This document shows positions 25,289 through 33,471 of a DNA stretch of 64,000 nucleotides, piece after piece. This DNA comes from Bacteroidales bacterium. Lineage in GTDB: Bacteria > Bacteroidota > Bacteroidia > Bacteroidales > UBA932. Below the pieces are notes generated by a model that worked only from the letters and a program-made list of their open reading frames with translations, ran no database searches and was not told where the DNA came from. The DNA lies in the NCBI GenBank assembly GCA_017428325.1, contig JAFRRA010000001.1, positions 62,001 to 126,000 on the forward strand, in the 5' to 3' direction. The translations under genes were made by a program, and so were the position numbers. The stretch's first letter is position 1. Every line of letters begins with the position of its first letter.

Positions 25289-26375
25289 ATGGAAAATTTC
25301 AAGGAACGCCTGGCTGCGTTAAGGAGGTCTCTTTGACTGGGAAGGCAAGGTAAAGGAAATTGAGGAAAAGGAAAAGGTCACGACTTCGGCAGGATTCTGG
25401 GATGATCCCAAGGCCGCGGAAGCGTTTGTAAAGAAACTCTCCGGCATCAAATACTGGGTCAAGGAACTCGATTCCCTCAAGAGCGAAGGGGATGACCTTG
25501 AGGTTCTTATGGAAATGGAAGCCTCACCGGAAGAAATCGAGGAGGCAGAGAAAGCCCTTGAAAAGCATCTGGAGGATGTGGAGTTCAAGAGTATGCTTTC
25601 CAATGAGGGAGACAACCTCGGAGCTCTTGTAAAGATCAATTCCGGAGCCGGCGGCACTGAAGCCAACGACTGGAGTTCCATGCTTATGAGGATGTACTCC
25701 AGATGGGGAGAAAGGAACGGATACAAGGTTACCGTCACCGACCTTCTTGAAGGAGACGAGGCCGGCATCAAATCAGCCACCCTGCAGATTGAAGGAGACT
25801 ATGCCTACGGCTATCTGAAAGCCGAAAACGGCGTTCACCGCCTTGTCAGGATTTCCCCTTACAACGCCCAGGGCAAACGCCAGACAACCTTCTCTTCCGT
25901 ATTCGTATATCCCCTTGTGGACGAGAGCATTGAAATCGTTATCAATCCGGCAGACCTGGAATGGGACACCTTCCGTTCATCCGGTGCAGGAGGCCAGAAC
26001 GTCAACAAGGTTGAAACCGGTGTAAGGGTAAGGCACATCCCTACCGGAATCGTAGTGGAAAACACAGAAACAAGAAGCCAGCTGGACAACCGCCAGAACG
26101 CCCTGCGCATCCTCAAGTCCCACCTCTACGAGCTGGAACTCCAGAAGAAAAGGCAGAAGCAGGCTGAACTCGAGGGCCAGAAAAAGAGAATCGAGTGGGG
26201 AAGCCAAATACGCTCATACGTCCTCCATCCTTACAAGATGGTAAAAGACTTGCGTACCGGAGTCGAGACTGCAGACACCCAGGCCGTACTGGACGGAGAC
26301 CTGAATGAATTCATGAAGGCCTTCCTTATGGGCAAAAAGAGAGGAGACAAGGATATCTCCGAAGACCTTGAATAA
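25289..26375 (+). CDS. prfB: Peptide chain release factor 2 (programmed +1 frameshift)
   Basis: Release factor 2 recognises UGA and UAA stops. It is read in two frames: ATG at 25289, 15 codons to CTT at 25331, an in-frame TGA at 25334-25336, then +1 to GAC at 25335 and 346 further codons, giving 361 residues. The frameshift site is the known prfB signal: AGGAGG (25322-25327), three spacer bases, CTT TGA C. The protein then reads DWEGKVKEIEEKEK, the family start. GGQ motif is intact in SSGAGGQNVNKVET near residue 235, and the codon-recognition domain is present. The in-frame stop is regulation by the protein's own level, not damage. Confidence 0.97.
25322..25336 (+). promoter_or_regulatory. 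prfB programmed +1 frameshift signal
   Basis: AGGAGG at 25322-25327 pairs with the anti-Shine-Dalgarno of the 16S rRNA, 3 bases before the slippery CTT at 25331 and the stop TGA at 25334. The downstream C at 25337 completes the CTTTGAC context. This makes the shift depend on slow UGA termination, so RF2 controls its own supply. Confidence 0.95.
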
Positions 26376-26417
26376 CAATCGCTGAGAAATTTAATAATCA
26401 AAAACAAATCATTTGTT

Positions 26418-28028
26418 ATGGCATACAAATATGAACCTATGTTTCAGCTTGGTGAAGACACCACTGAATACTATCTCCTTACAAAAGACCACGTAAGCGT
26501 GGGAGAGTTTGAGGGCCATCCTATGCTCAAGGTAGACGCGGAAGGCCTTAAGATGCTTGCAAACCAGGCTTTCAGGGATGTGAACTTCCTTCTGCGTCCC
26601 GCCCATAACGAGCAGGTTGCAAAGATCCTGTCTGATCCGGAGGCATCCGACAATGACAAGTATGTAGCCCTCCAGTTCCTTCGCAATGCGGAAGTTGCGG
26701 CAAAGGGAAAACTTCCTTTCTGCCAGGATACCGGAACAGCCATCATCCATGGCGAGAAGGGCCAGCAGGTCTGGACTGGATTTGATGATGCTGAAGCACT
26801 GTCCGCAGGCGTATACAAGACTTACACGGAAGAGAATCTGCGTTACAGCCAGAACGCCCCTCTGACAATGTACAAGGAGGTTAATACCAAGTGCAACCTC
26901 CCGGCTCAGATAGACATTGAGGCTTCAGAGGGAATGGAATACCGCTTCCTTTGCGTTGTTAAGGGTGGTGGTAGCGCCAACAAGAGCTATCTCTACCAGA
27001 TGACCAAGGCAGTCCTTAATCCGGACACCCTGGTTCCGTTCCTTATCGAGAAGATCAAATCCCTGGGAACAGCAGCCTGTCCTCCTTACCATATAGCATT
27101 CGTGATTGGAGGCACCTCAGCAGAGAAGAACCTTCTTACAGTGAAGCTCGCTTCCGCCAAGTTCTACGACAGCCTTCCTACAACCGGCAACGAGAGCGGA
27201 AGGGCATTCAGGGACATTGAACTTGAGAAACAGGTTCTGGAGGAGGCATACAAGATCGGACTGGGTGCACAGTTCGGCGGCAAATATCTGGCTCACGACA
27301 TAAGGATCATCCGTCTGCCACGCCACGGTGCCAGCTGCCCTATCGGACTGGGTGTCAGCTGCTCTGCAGACCGCAACATCCTGGCTAAGATTAACAGGGA
27401 CGGTATCTGGATCGAGAAGCTCGACGACAATCCTGGCCGCCTCATCCCGGAAGAACTACGCAAGGCCGGAGAAGGCAATGCAGTAAAGATAGACCTCAAC
27501 CAGCCTATCCCTGAAATCCTGAAGATACTGACCAAGTATCCGGTTTCCACACGCCTCAGCCTTAACGGAACAATAGTAGTGGCTCGCGATATAGCCCACG
27601 CCAAACTCAAGGAGAGGCTCGACAGCGGAGAGGGTCTTCCTCAGTATTTCAAGGACCATCCTGTATTCTATGCAGGCCCTGCCAAGACTCCGGCAGGAAT
27701 GCCTTCAGGTTCCTTCGGCCCTACTACCGCAGCACGTATGGATCCTTATGTAGACCTGTTCCAGAGCCACGGGGCAAGTATGATCATGCTGGCGAAAGGC
27801 AATCGCAGCCAGCAGGTTACGGACGCCTGCAAGAAACACGGCGGCTTCTACCTCGGCAGCATAGGCGGCCCTGCAGCCATCCTCGCCCAGAACAACATCA
27901 AGAGCGTGGAATGCCTCGAGTATCCGGAACTGGGAATGGAAGCCATCTGGAAGATTGAGGTGGAAGACTTCCCTGCATTCATCCTCGTTGACGACAAGGG
28001 CAACGACTTCTTTGCAAAATTCAAATAA
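26418..28028 (+). CDS. Class I fumarate hydratase (4Fe-4S)
   Basis: A 536-residue cytosolic enzyme interconverting fumarate and malate in the TCA cycle; in Bacteroidota it runs in the reductive direction to succinate. It is the one-chain class I form (alpha and beta parts fused): [15 protein letters not shown] and [13 protein letters not shown] near residues 98-190, [14 protein letters not shown], and the beta part with [50 protein letters not shown] and the closing [17 protein letters not shown]. Iron-sulphur cysteines such as CQDTG are present. Length is like FumA/FumB of E. coli (548). It is followed after 13 bases by the scpB-like gene. Confidence 0.93.
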   Translation: MAYKYEPMFQLGEDTTEYYLLTKDHVSVGEFEGHPMLKVDAEGLKMLANQAFRDVNFLLRPAHNEQVAKILSDPEASDNDKYVALQFLRNAEVAAKGKLPFCQDTGTAIIHGEKGQQVWTGFDDAEALSAGVYKTYTEENLRYSQNAPLTMYKEVNTKCNLPAQIDIEASEGMEYRFLCVVKGGGSANKSYLYQMTKAVLNPDTLVPFLIEKIKSLGTAACPPYHIAFVIGGTSAEKNLLTVKLASAKFYDSLPTTGNESGRAFRDIELEKQVLEEAYKIGLGAQFGGKYLAHDIRIIRLPRHGASCPIGLGVSCSADRNILAKINRDGIWIEKLDDNPGRLIPEELRKAGEGNAVKIDLNQPIPEILKILTKYPVSTRLSLNGTIVVARDIAHAKLKERLDSGEGLPQYFKDHPVFYAGPAKTPAGMPSGSFGPTTAARMDPYVDLFQSHGASMIMLAKGNRSQQVTDACKKHGGFYLGSIGGPAAILAQNNIKSVECLEYPELGMEAIWKIEVEDFPAFILVDDKGNDFFAKFK

Positions 28029-28041
28029 ACCGCCCAAGATT

Positions 28042-28842
28042 ATGTTAGTCAAGAAAACCATAAAAGACCGTATCTGCTATCTGGAGATGCAGAACGCAGA
28101 GCATTTCAACTGCCTGAGCGCCGAGATGTGCCAGGAATTGGGCAAGGCAATCCAGTATGGTTATGACAAGGAGTGTGTCGGCATTGTCATCAAGGCCAAA
28201 TGCAGCCACGGGGTCTGGAGCGCCGGCCACGACATCCATGAACTCCCGATGGACGGGGAAGATCCACTGGCATATGACGTGCCAATGGAAAAACTGCTGA
28301 GAAAAGTCCAGGAGATACCGATACCGGTCATTGCCTGCGTTAGCGGAACCGTATGGGGAGGAGCCTGCGACCTCTGCCTTAGCTGCGACATGATAGTAAG
28401 CGCAGACACGGCCACCTTTGCCATTACTCCGGCAAAGATCGGCATACCGTACAACGCTTCCGGAATTATGCACTTTATCAACCAGCTTGGCATGAACAAG
28501 GCCCGCGAGATGTTCTTCCTTGCAACCCCTATCCTGGCCAGCGACGCCTTGAACGTAGGTCTGATAAACAGAATCGCAAAACCTGAAGAACTGGAAGATG
28601 TGCTGGAAAAGCAATTCCTGAATCCTCTCCGCCGAAACAGCATAGTGAGCATAAGCGCCATCAAGCGCCAGTTCCGTATACTCAGCAAGGCTGCAACTGT
28701 AATTCCGTCAGAGAGTTTCGAGAGAATCAACGCCTACCGTACAAGGGTCTACAAGGGGGCCGACTACAGGGAAGGAATCAAATCCTTCCTGGAAAAGCGC
28801 GATCCCGACTATACAGGCAAAGCCTCAGATCTGGACACCTAG
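28042..28842 (+). CDS. scpB: Methylmalonyl-CoA decarboxylase-like crotonase (ScpB/YgfG type)
   Basis: A 266-residue crotonase-fold protein. I read strong likeness to E. coli ScpB (methylmalonyl-CoA to propionyl-CoA plus CO2): WSAGHDIHELPMDGEDPLAYD, IPIPVIACVSGTVWGG and GIPYNASGIMHF follow the E. coli protein closely. The oxyanion-hole blocks are intact. The start at 28042 is used because the longer reading would overlap the fumarase gene by 74 bases. Lies 13 bases after fumarase, so one transcript is likely. E. coli has scpA and scpC partners; none is in the window. A role in succinate-to-propionate flow is inferred, because most Bacteroidota use a membrane-bound MmdABC enzyme. Confidence 0.8.
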   Translation: MLVKKTIKDRICYLEMQNAEHFNCLSAEMCQELGKAIQYGYDKECVGIVIKAKCSHGVWSAGHDIHELPMDGEDPLAYDVPMEKLLRKVQEIPIPVIACVSGTVWGGACDLCLSCDMIVSADTATFAITPAKIGIPYNASGIMHFINQLGMNKAREMFFLATPILASDALNVGLINRIAKPEELEDVLEKQFLNPLRRNSIVSISAIKRQFRILSKAATVIPSESFERINAYRTRVYKGADYREGIKSFLEKRDPDYTGKASDLDT

Positions 28843-28850
28843 AAGAAAGG

Positions 28851-29408
28851 CTACTCTCCGGAGATTATATACTGGGCAAAACGCCCCAGAAGTTCAAACA
28901 TGGCAGACTCGGTCTTTAAGGCCGAGTCTCTTGTGTCGCGGAGAAGACTCATTTCATACCTGAGTTTCTCCAGTTTCTCATGCCTCTCAGCGTACTTTTC
29001 CTCACTCTCTCCGGGACGGTCTGGTTTAAGGTACTCATACGCTTTCTCCAAGTCATTCAGAGTGGCGTTCTTTTCATGAATATAGTTCTCCAGTTCTCCC
29101 AAAAGGAAAGGAGGCGCATCGGGAACGGTCACTGTTATCTGGTCTATCGTCACGAAAAAATTATTCTTACGGCAGTCTGCGCTCAGCACAAAACTTACGC
29201 TTACTCCGTTTCCCATCTGAATCACTTCTGAATTCCGGGAGATAAACTCCCCCGCTCTCTTCTGCTTCAGCGATTTGGGTGATTTGTGCCTTACAAACTT
29301 TGAAAGTGTGCCGGGTTCATATGGACGCATGTGCTGAGCCTGCATATCCACCCAAGGCCCAAACAGAAGGGCCAATGCGGCAAAGAACAGTTTGCGGAAG
29401 CTTTTCAT
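28851..29408 (-). CDS. Exported protein, unknown function
   Basis: A 185-residue protein I do not recognise. Signal peptide: MKSFRKLFFAALALLFGPWV, then DMQAQ. The mature part starts basic (VRHKSPKSLKQKR), then a hydrophobic beta-rich part (NGVSVSFVLSADC, FFVTIDQITVTVPDAPPF), then a charged helical part that looks coiled-coil (EKYAERHEKLEKLRYEMSLL). It ends with GRFAQYIISGE. Single gene, convergent with scpB and divergent from the lipoprotein at 29480. No function is claimed. Confidence 0.6.
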   Translation of the reverse strand: MKSFRKLFFAALALLFGPWVDMQAQHMRPYEPGTLSKFVRHKSPKSLKQKRAGEFISRNSEVIQMGNGVSVSFVLSADCRKNNFFVTIDQITVTVPDAPPFLLGELENYIHEKNATLNDLEKAYEYLKPDRPGESEEKYAERHEKLEKLRYEMSLLRDTRDSALKTESAMFELLGRFAQYIISGE

Positions 29409-29450
29409 GACTTTTGCTCTTTATCGTGATGCAATTTAAGAATAATTGGG

Positions 29451-29458
29451 TATTTTTG
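29451..29458 (+). promoter_or_regulatory. -7 box for the lipoprotein gene at 29480
   Basis: Plus strand reads TATTTTTG, 21 bases before the ATG. No -33 TTTG at the right distance. Confidence 0.4.
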
Positions 29459-29479
29459 GACTGAACAAAACCTTAAGAA

Positions 29480-30079
29480 ATGAAAAGAATCATTGTATTT
29501 GCCGTCATTTGTGCAACTGTCGCTGCAATCAGCCTGTCTTCCTGCAAGAACACCAAAACGGATAATTCTTCAGACAACCAGACTAATAAAGAAGCGGAAG
29601 TCAAGACTCTGGACGTGGATTATCTTGCCACCCTGTTCTGCAAGGGTTCAGACGAGCCTATGGCCAAGATTTATCTCGGAGAAGAGAAAGACAATCTGTT
29701 TGCTTTAAGCAAGGATATCGTCAACCGTTTCTCCACAGTTTACGGACAGTTCCAGTATGACAATTCCCTCCAGTTCAGGGTATGGGACGCCGCAGACGGC
29801 ACAAAGATCCTAGGTGTAAACCTTATAGAAGAAAGCGAGGACTCCAGGAGGCTGTATCTCAACTTCTACAGATATGATGTGGAAAAGGATGCTCTCGTTC
29901 CTGACGAGGCTCTCGACAACAAAATTGAAGAAACCGTAAAGGCGCTCAACACCAGTCTCTACGTCTTCAGGATACCTACTGAACAGTCCAGCGACGACAT
30001 AACCCTAGGCTACTGGAAGAATGAGGATGACTACGAAGAAATCATCCTCCACTGGGACGGAACCACATTCAACAGGTAA
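29480..30079 (+). CDS. Lipoprotein, unknown function
   Basis: A 199-residue lipoprotein I do not recognise. Signal MKRIIVFAVICATVAAISLS ends at a Cys (SSC), followed by a disordered Asn/Asp/Ser/Thr stretch. The mature part is acidic, with LATLFCKGSDEPMAKIYLGE, TKILGVNLIEESEDSRRLYL and SSDDITLGYWKNEDDYEEIILHW; it looks mixed alpha/beta. Convergent with the GH84 gene, whose stop it meets at the next base. No function is claimed. Confidence 0.6.
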   Translation: MKRIIVFAVICATVAAISLSSCKNTKTDNSSDNQTNKEAEVKTLDVDYLATLFCKGSDEPMAKIYLGEEKDNLFALSKDIVNRFSTVYGQFQYDNSLQFRVWDAADGTKILGVNLIEESEDSRRLYLNFYRYDVEKDALVPDEALDNKIEETVKALNTSLYVFRIPTEQSSDDITLGYWKNEDDYEEIILHWDGTTFNR

Positions 30080-32089
30080 TTACTTCTGGTCCCTCAGCCA
30101 ATAGATAAACGGAAGTAGACATTTGGCGGAAGGCTCTGCGGTGCGTTCCGCCATTTTTATATGCTCACCCATTCCGCCAAGGATCTCGAATCTGAATCTC
30201 GGATCGTTCTCGTAATCAACTGGTGCAGGATTCTTTCCTTCCAAAAGTCCAATTGCTTCTTCCGTCATAGACTCCACCTTGAGAAGCCAAGGACTTATGT
30301 CTCTATAGAACAAGGCGTCGCTCAACTTGGAAGAAAGCACCAGATTCTTCTCTATCTGGCTGCAGGAAGCATTAACCTTTTTCAGCTCGGCGATCAGAGA
30401 TCCCGGAGCCGGCTTGCCCTTTTCCACGGACTGCTTATAGCGGGTAATCAGGTATTCGAATTTGTCATTGTCATAGTATCGCAGGGCCGGAATTACGTTG
30501 AACAGGTCTTCCGACAAGTCAGCAAGCAGCGCTGAACCGCCCACAGCCCTGACAGCGGCCTCCCAGCTGCGGTAGTTGTTGAAGGCTGCTGTGTTCCAGG
30601 TATAGTCTGCCGTGCTGAACAGCCCGATCTTGGAAAGCTCTCCCTGCTGCATCGGATTGACTATTATGGAATTAGTGCCGACGAGGTTTTCTTCAAGAGA
30701 CGAGGTGCTGAAGATATGGGTCTCGTCCCTGAAGTTCGTATATGCATCGGCGACAAAAAGTTTTGTCACGTCGGAATCGTTGCACAGATAGTTCCACCAC
30801 CAGCTGGTTCTCTTTCCGAGCCAGCCGTTAACCTTGGCGATATCATAATTGTTTGGAACTGACCATACGTTTGCTCCGGTAATGTAGATATCCACCTTTT
30901 CCGGAACAGGCTTCAGGGTCTCGAAGAAGGCCTTTGCCTTTTCCTCATCCACCCAGGAATAAGCGTAAAGCTGTGGCACATACTGAAGCGGCTTTACAGT
31001 ATCCGCAGGAGATACTCCAGGCCTGTTCCACTTCCTGTCTATGGCGTTCTGCAAAGCAGCGAGATTGTCAGCACAGAGTTTCAGGACATTGGTGTCCGAC
31101 GGCACTCCCACATCATCCACAAACACTCCAAACTGCCTTACTCCCAGTTCATACATACTCTCGAACTTGCCCATTATCTGCCGGATAATATCCTTGTTCT
31201 CAGGATCCGCAAAGGCCTTGCCCGGATGAATTGCCCAGATGAAATCCACCTTGCATTCCCTTGCAACAGAAGTGATATCCTTCATCATTTCCTGTGTCAG
31301 ATAACCTACCTTCTCCTGCTCAGGAGTAATTGACGTAGGATAAGGCTCGCTCCAGTATCTTGAATGGTAAGGGTCGCTCTTTGCCCCATACATGTAAGTA
31401 TTCAACTTGTAGCGCGCCATAAACCTGAACAGGTCCTTTGTAACCTCAGCAGAATAAGGCACTCCATAATACCCTTCAATTACTCCGCGATGCTTCACGT
31501 CCGCCCAGTCGTAAACAACCACTCCACCATTAATACCCTGCTCCAGCATCTGCTCCAGTGTTGCCAGGCCGTGGAATACCGCATCCGTATTCTCTCCTAC
31601 TATTGCTATCTGATGTTCCTTTGCTATAGGCTTAAGCAAATCCTCTTGAGTCTTCATGCCTAACATTCTACGTTGGAAAACCATAAGAACATATTTGTCA
31701 TAAGCATCGTCTTTGCCCAAAATGTCAAACTCATGTGTCCAAGCATCTATCCTCTCCGAAACATATTCTTCAGAGGAAAAAATACCCAAGAGAAGATTGG
31801 TGCCTCTTTCAGACATATGTGAAGAAAACTCAACATTAAAACCCTGCTCTTTAAGTATTTGCCTAGCCCTATTGAGTGTCACTTCGTCTATTCCAGACTC
31901 GGCAATTATGTTAATAGAAGTGTTTTCTGAAAAAGTGCCCTCGGATTTTTCAGGATCTTCTTGCAGAATCACCTTAGGAACAGGATAAATGCTGTAGCCT
32001 CTCCCCGCCATATACTGTGCCTTGCTGATTTGAGGATTAATCAGAACCATAAGGCTAAAAGCAATAGAAAACAATACTCTATTTTTCAT
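30080..32089 (-). CDS. GH84 beta-N-acetylglucosaminidase (O-GlcNAcase-like)
   Basis: A 669-residue exported glycoside hydrolase of family GH84. Signal MKNRVLFSIAFSLMVLINPQ from the ATG at 32089. An N-terminal GH20b-like domain (YSIYPVPKVIL) is followed by the catalytic barrel: RGVIEGYYGVPYS near residue 200, WAIHPGKAF, and the paired catalytic Asp in FGVFVDDVGVP near residue 325, then WWWNYLCNDSD, which fits the substrate pocket. A C-terminal helical domain follows. In Bacteroides thetaiotaomicron the family member BT4395 is a well-studied O-GlcNAcase model; here the role is probably cleaving host or dietary beta-GlcNAc. Follows higA by 17 bases on the same strand. Confidence 0.88.
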   Translation of the reverse strand: MKNRVLFSIAFSLMVLINPQISKAQYMAGRGYSIYPVPKVILQEDPEKSEGTFSENTSINIIAESGIDEVTLNRARQILKEQGFNVEFSSHMSERGTNLLLGIFSSEEYVSERIDAWTHEFDILGKDDAYDKYVLMVFQRRMLGMKTQEDLLKPIAKEHQIAIVGENTDAVFHGLATLEQMLEQGINGGVVVYDWADVKHRGVIEGYYGVPYSAEVTKDLFRFMARYKLNTYMYGAKSDPYHSRYWSEPYPTSITPEQEKVGYLTQEMMKDITSVARECKVDFIWAIHPGKAFADPENKDIIRQIMGKFESMYELGVRQFGVFVDDVGVPSDTNVLKLCADNLAALQNAIDRKWNRPGVSPADTVKPLQYVPQLYAYSWVDEEKAKAFFETLKPVPEKVDIYITGANVWSVPNNYDIAKVNGWLGKRTSWWWNYLCNDSDVTKLFVADAYTNFRDETHIFSTSSLEENLVGTNSIIVNPMQQGELSKIGLFSTADYTWNTAAFNNYRSWEAAVRAVGGSALLADLSEDLFNVIPALRYYDNDKFEYLITRYKQSVEKGKPAPGSLIAELKKVNASCSQIEKNLVLSSKLSDALFYRDISPWLLKVESMTEEAIGLLEGKNPAPVDYENDPRFRFEILGGMGEHIKMAERTAEPSAKCLLPFIYWLRDQK

Positions 32090-32106
32090 CGCGATAAAAA
32101 TAAAAA

Positions 32107-32439
32107 TCAATAATTAATTGCCAGGTGCAATCCCACGGCTTCACTCATCAGAATGAAAGTTGACAATTGTATGTCCGTCTTGCCTCTTTCTATCAGAGAC
32201 ACATAGGCTCTTTTCTTTCCTATCCTGTCTGCTACTTCCTGCTGGGTCAAGCCGGCTTTCTTCCTGGCATCTTTCAAACACTCAGCATAATACCAAGCAC
32301 GGGCCTTCGCCTCAAATTCATCTCTGGCCGGGGATCCTTTGGGACCGTATTTCTCATCTAGATGCTCATCAAAAGTTTTAAGCTTTGCTAACTTTTCCCT
32401 ATCAAGGACTGGACGCTTCATAACACATTTATTTTTCAT
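32107..32439 (-). CDS. higA: HigA-type antitoxin, XRE HTH
   Basis: A 110-residue DNA-binding antitoxin. The XRE HTH is visible at ARKKAGLTQQEVADRIGKKR then AYVSLIERGKTD. An N-terminal extension (LAKLKTFDEHLDEKYGP) may bind the toxin. Its start overlaps the end of the toxin gene by 11 bases, the toxin-first order typical of higBA; an alternative ATG at 32421 would remove the overlap. The protein likely represses its own promoter at 32819-32850. Local composition is visibly more A+T-rich than neighbours, fitting a mobile module. Confidence 0.8.
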   Translation of the reverse strand: MKNKCVMKRPVLDREKLAKLKTFDEHLDEKYGPKGSPARDEFEAKARAWYYAECLKDARKKAGLTQQEVADRIGKKRAYVSLIERGKTDIQLSTFILMSEAVGLHLAINY

Positions 32440-32779
32440 CTTTTATATTCGCTGATAGCCTTCTTAAAATTTTATCTGCAATATCTATTTGTTTATAATA
32501 GTCCTTCGTAGACTTTTTCAAAAATCCGTTAAGAAGATATACTTCTTTAGCCTCAATAAAACTGGCTTTGTCCATCGTGAACAAAATAATACGGTATTCG
32601 TTTTCTACAGATATTCTTAATTCATAAAAAGGAGTATCTATGAGTTTCTTGACAAACTTTGCATTAACAACCGCTATGGTTGTAATCATATGCACTACAT
32701 AATCTATCTTGTCTTGTACTTTGCTGTCAACAAGACTATAGAACTCATCAAACTCGGCACTCCTAAAAACCTTTCTCAT
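32429..32779 (-). CDS. higB: HigB/RelE-type toxin
   Basis: A 116-residue protein of the RelE/ParE superfamily (HigB or Gp49-like), an mRNA-cleaving toxin acting on the ribosome. The fold shows in the N-terminal helices (FDEFYSLVDSKVQDKIDYVVHMI), KFVKKLIDTPFYELRISVENEYRIILFTMD and VYLLNGFLKKSTKDYYKQ; the C-terminal Lys/Gly block LLNGFLKKS is typical of HigB. The ATG at 32779 is used; a GTG one codon earlier is the alternative. It is first in the pair, coupled to higA by an 11-base overlap, with a good promoter upstream. Whether it is active cannot be told from sequence. Confidence 0.8.
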   Translation of the reverse strand: MRKVFRSAEFDEFYSLVDSKVQDKIDYVVHMITTIAVVNAKFVKKLIDTPFYELRISVENEYRIILFTMDKASFIEAKEVYLLNGFLKKSTKDYYKQIDIADKILRRLSANIKDEK

Positions 32780-32818
32780 CACAAATGTAATAAATTTATT
32801 TCATTTTATGCGTTGAGG

Positions 32819-32850
32819 CAAAAATAAGGTGGCGGGAAAACGTCACCAAA
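32819..32850 (-). promoter_or_regulatory. Promoter of higBA
   Basis: Minus strand TTTG (32850-32847) and TATTTTTG (32826-32819), 20 bases apart, a close match to the Bacteroidota promoter. It lies 40 bases before the higB ATG, in the gap after recX. Confidence 0.65.
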
Positions 32851-32880
32851 CCAAACGGTAAAAATGACTGTGTCCGCCCC

Positions 32881-33468
32881 CTAAAAATCTCTAGTTGCGA
32901 GGGAAATCTGGGATATGGAGAAGCCTTTGCGGGCGGCGAAGGTCATCAGGGCTGCACGGATCTGCTGGTTGGAGGTGCGGATCTTGGTCTGAAGGGTGTA
33001 GATTTTCCTTTGAAGGGCGGCCCTTTCTTTCTGGGTTTCAATATCGCCGAGTTTTTCATTGAGAAGTTCTATCTGCTTTTTGGTCTCGGCGATTTTCTTT
33101 TCCTGCTTCTTTTCAAGTTCAGCTTTCTTTTTTGAAAGGAGGTCGCTGAGGATCTGGAGGGAGAGATGCTCTTCATCTTTGACGGTTTGCTCAGCGATGG
33201 CTTTGTCTATGCCGGCATCGCTGAGGCCTGTCATTATCTTTTCAGGCCCCCATTTCGAGAAGCGGAGCTTGTCTCTGGTATAGGCCTTGGCAAAGCGGGA
33301 ATCGTCTATGTATTTGTCTTTTACAAGACTGTTTATGATTTCTTTTACAGCCTTTGCATTAGTGTCGGTGTCAAGCCATTTGGCAAGCAAGGCCCTGGCC
33401 TGCCCAGTGGAGATTTCCTTCCTGGAACATTCCGCCATCAAACGGTTTTTGGCCTGCTGCGGATCCAT
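32881..33468 (-). CDS. recX: RecX-like regulator with coiled-coil insertion
   Basis: A 195-residue member of the RecX family, which binds RecA filaments and inhibits them. Early repeats are readable: CSRKEISTGQARALLAKWLD, then IINSLVKDKYIDDSRFAKAY (family signature YIDD-RFA) and KLRFSKWGPEKIMTGLSDAGI. The family is usually about 150-165 residues. The extra length is a charged coiled coil at about 112-172 (KKKAELEKKQEKKIAETKKQ and on) before the final repeat (RAALMTFAARKGFS). It follows the patatin-type gene by 3 bases, on the same strand, about 3.5 kb from recA, not beside it. Confidence 0.75.
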   Translation of the reverse strand: MDPQQAKNRLMAECSRKEISTGQARALLAKWLDTDTNAKAVKEIINSLVKDKYIDDSRFAKAYTRDKLRFSKWGPEKIMTGLSDAGIDKAIAEQTVKDEEHLSLQILSDLLSKKKAELEKKQEKKIAETKKQIELLNEKLGDIETQKERAALQRKIYTLQTKIRTSNQQIRAALMTFAARKGFSISQISLATRDF

Positions 33469-33471
33469 ATC

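Noticed and set aside
25289-25508. Possible pseudogene or frameshift error at the start of prfB
   Set aside because: The in-frame TGA sits in the exact programmed frameshift signal of prfB, and the two-frame protein is full length.
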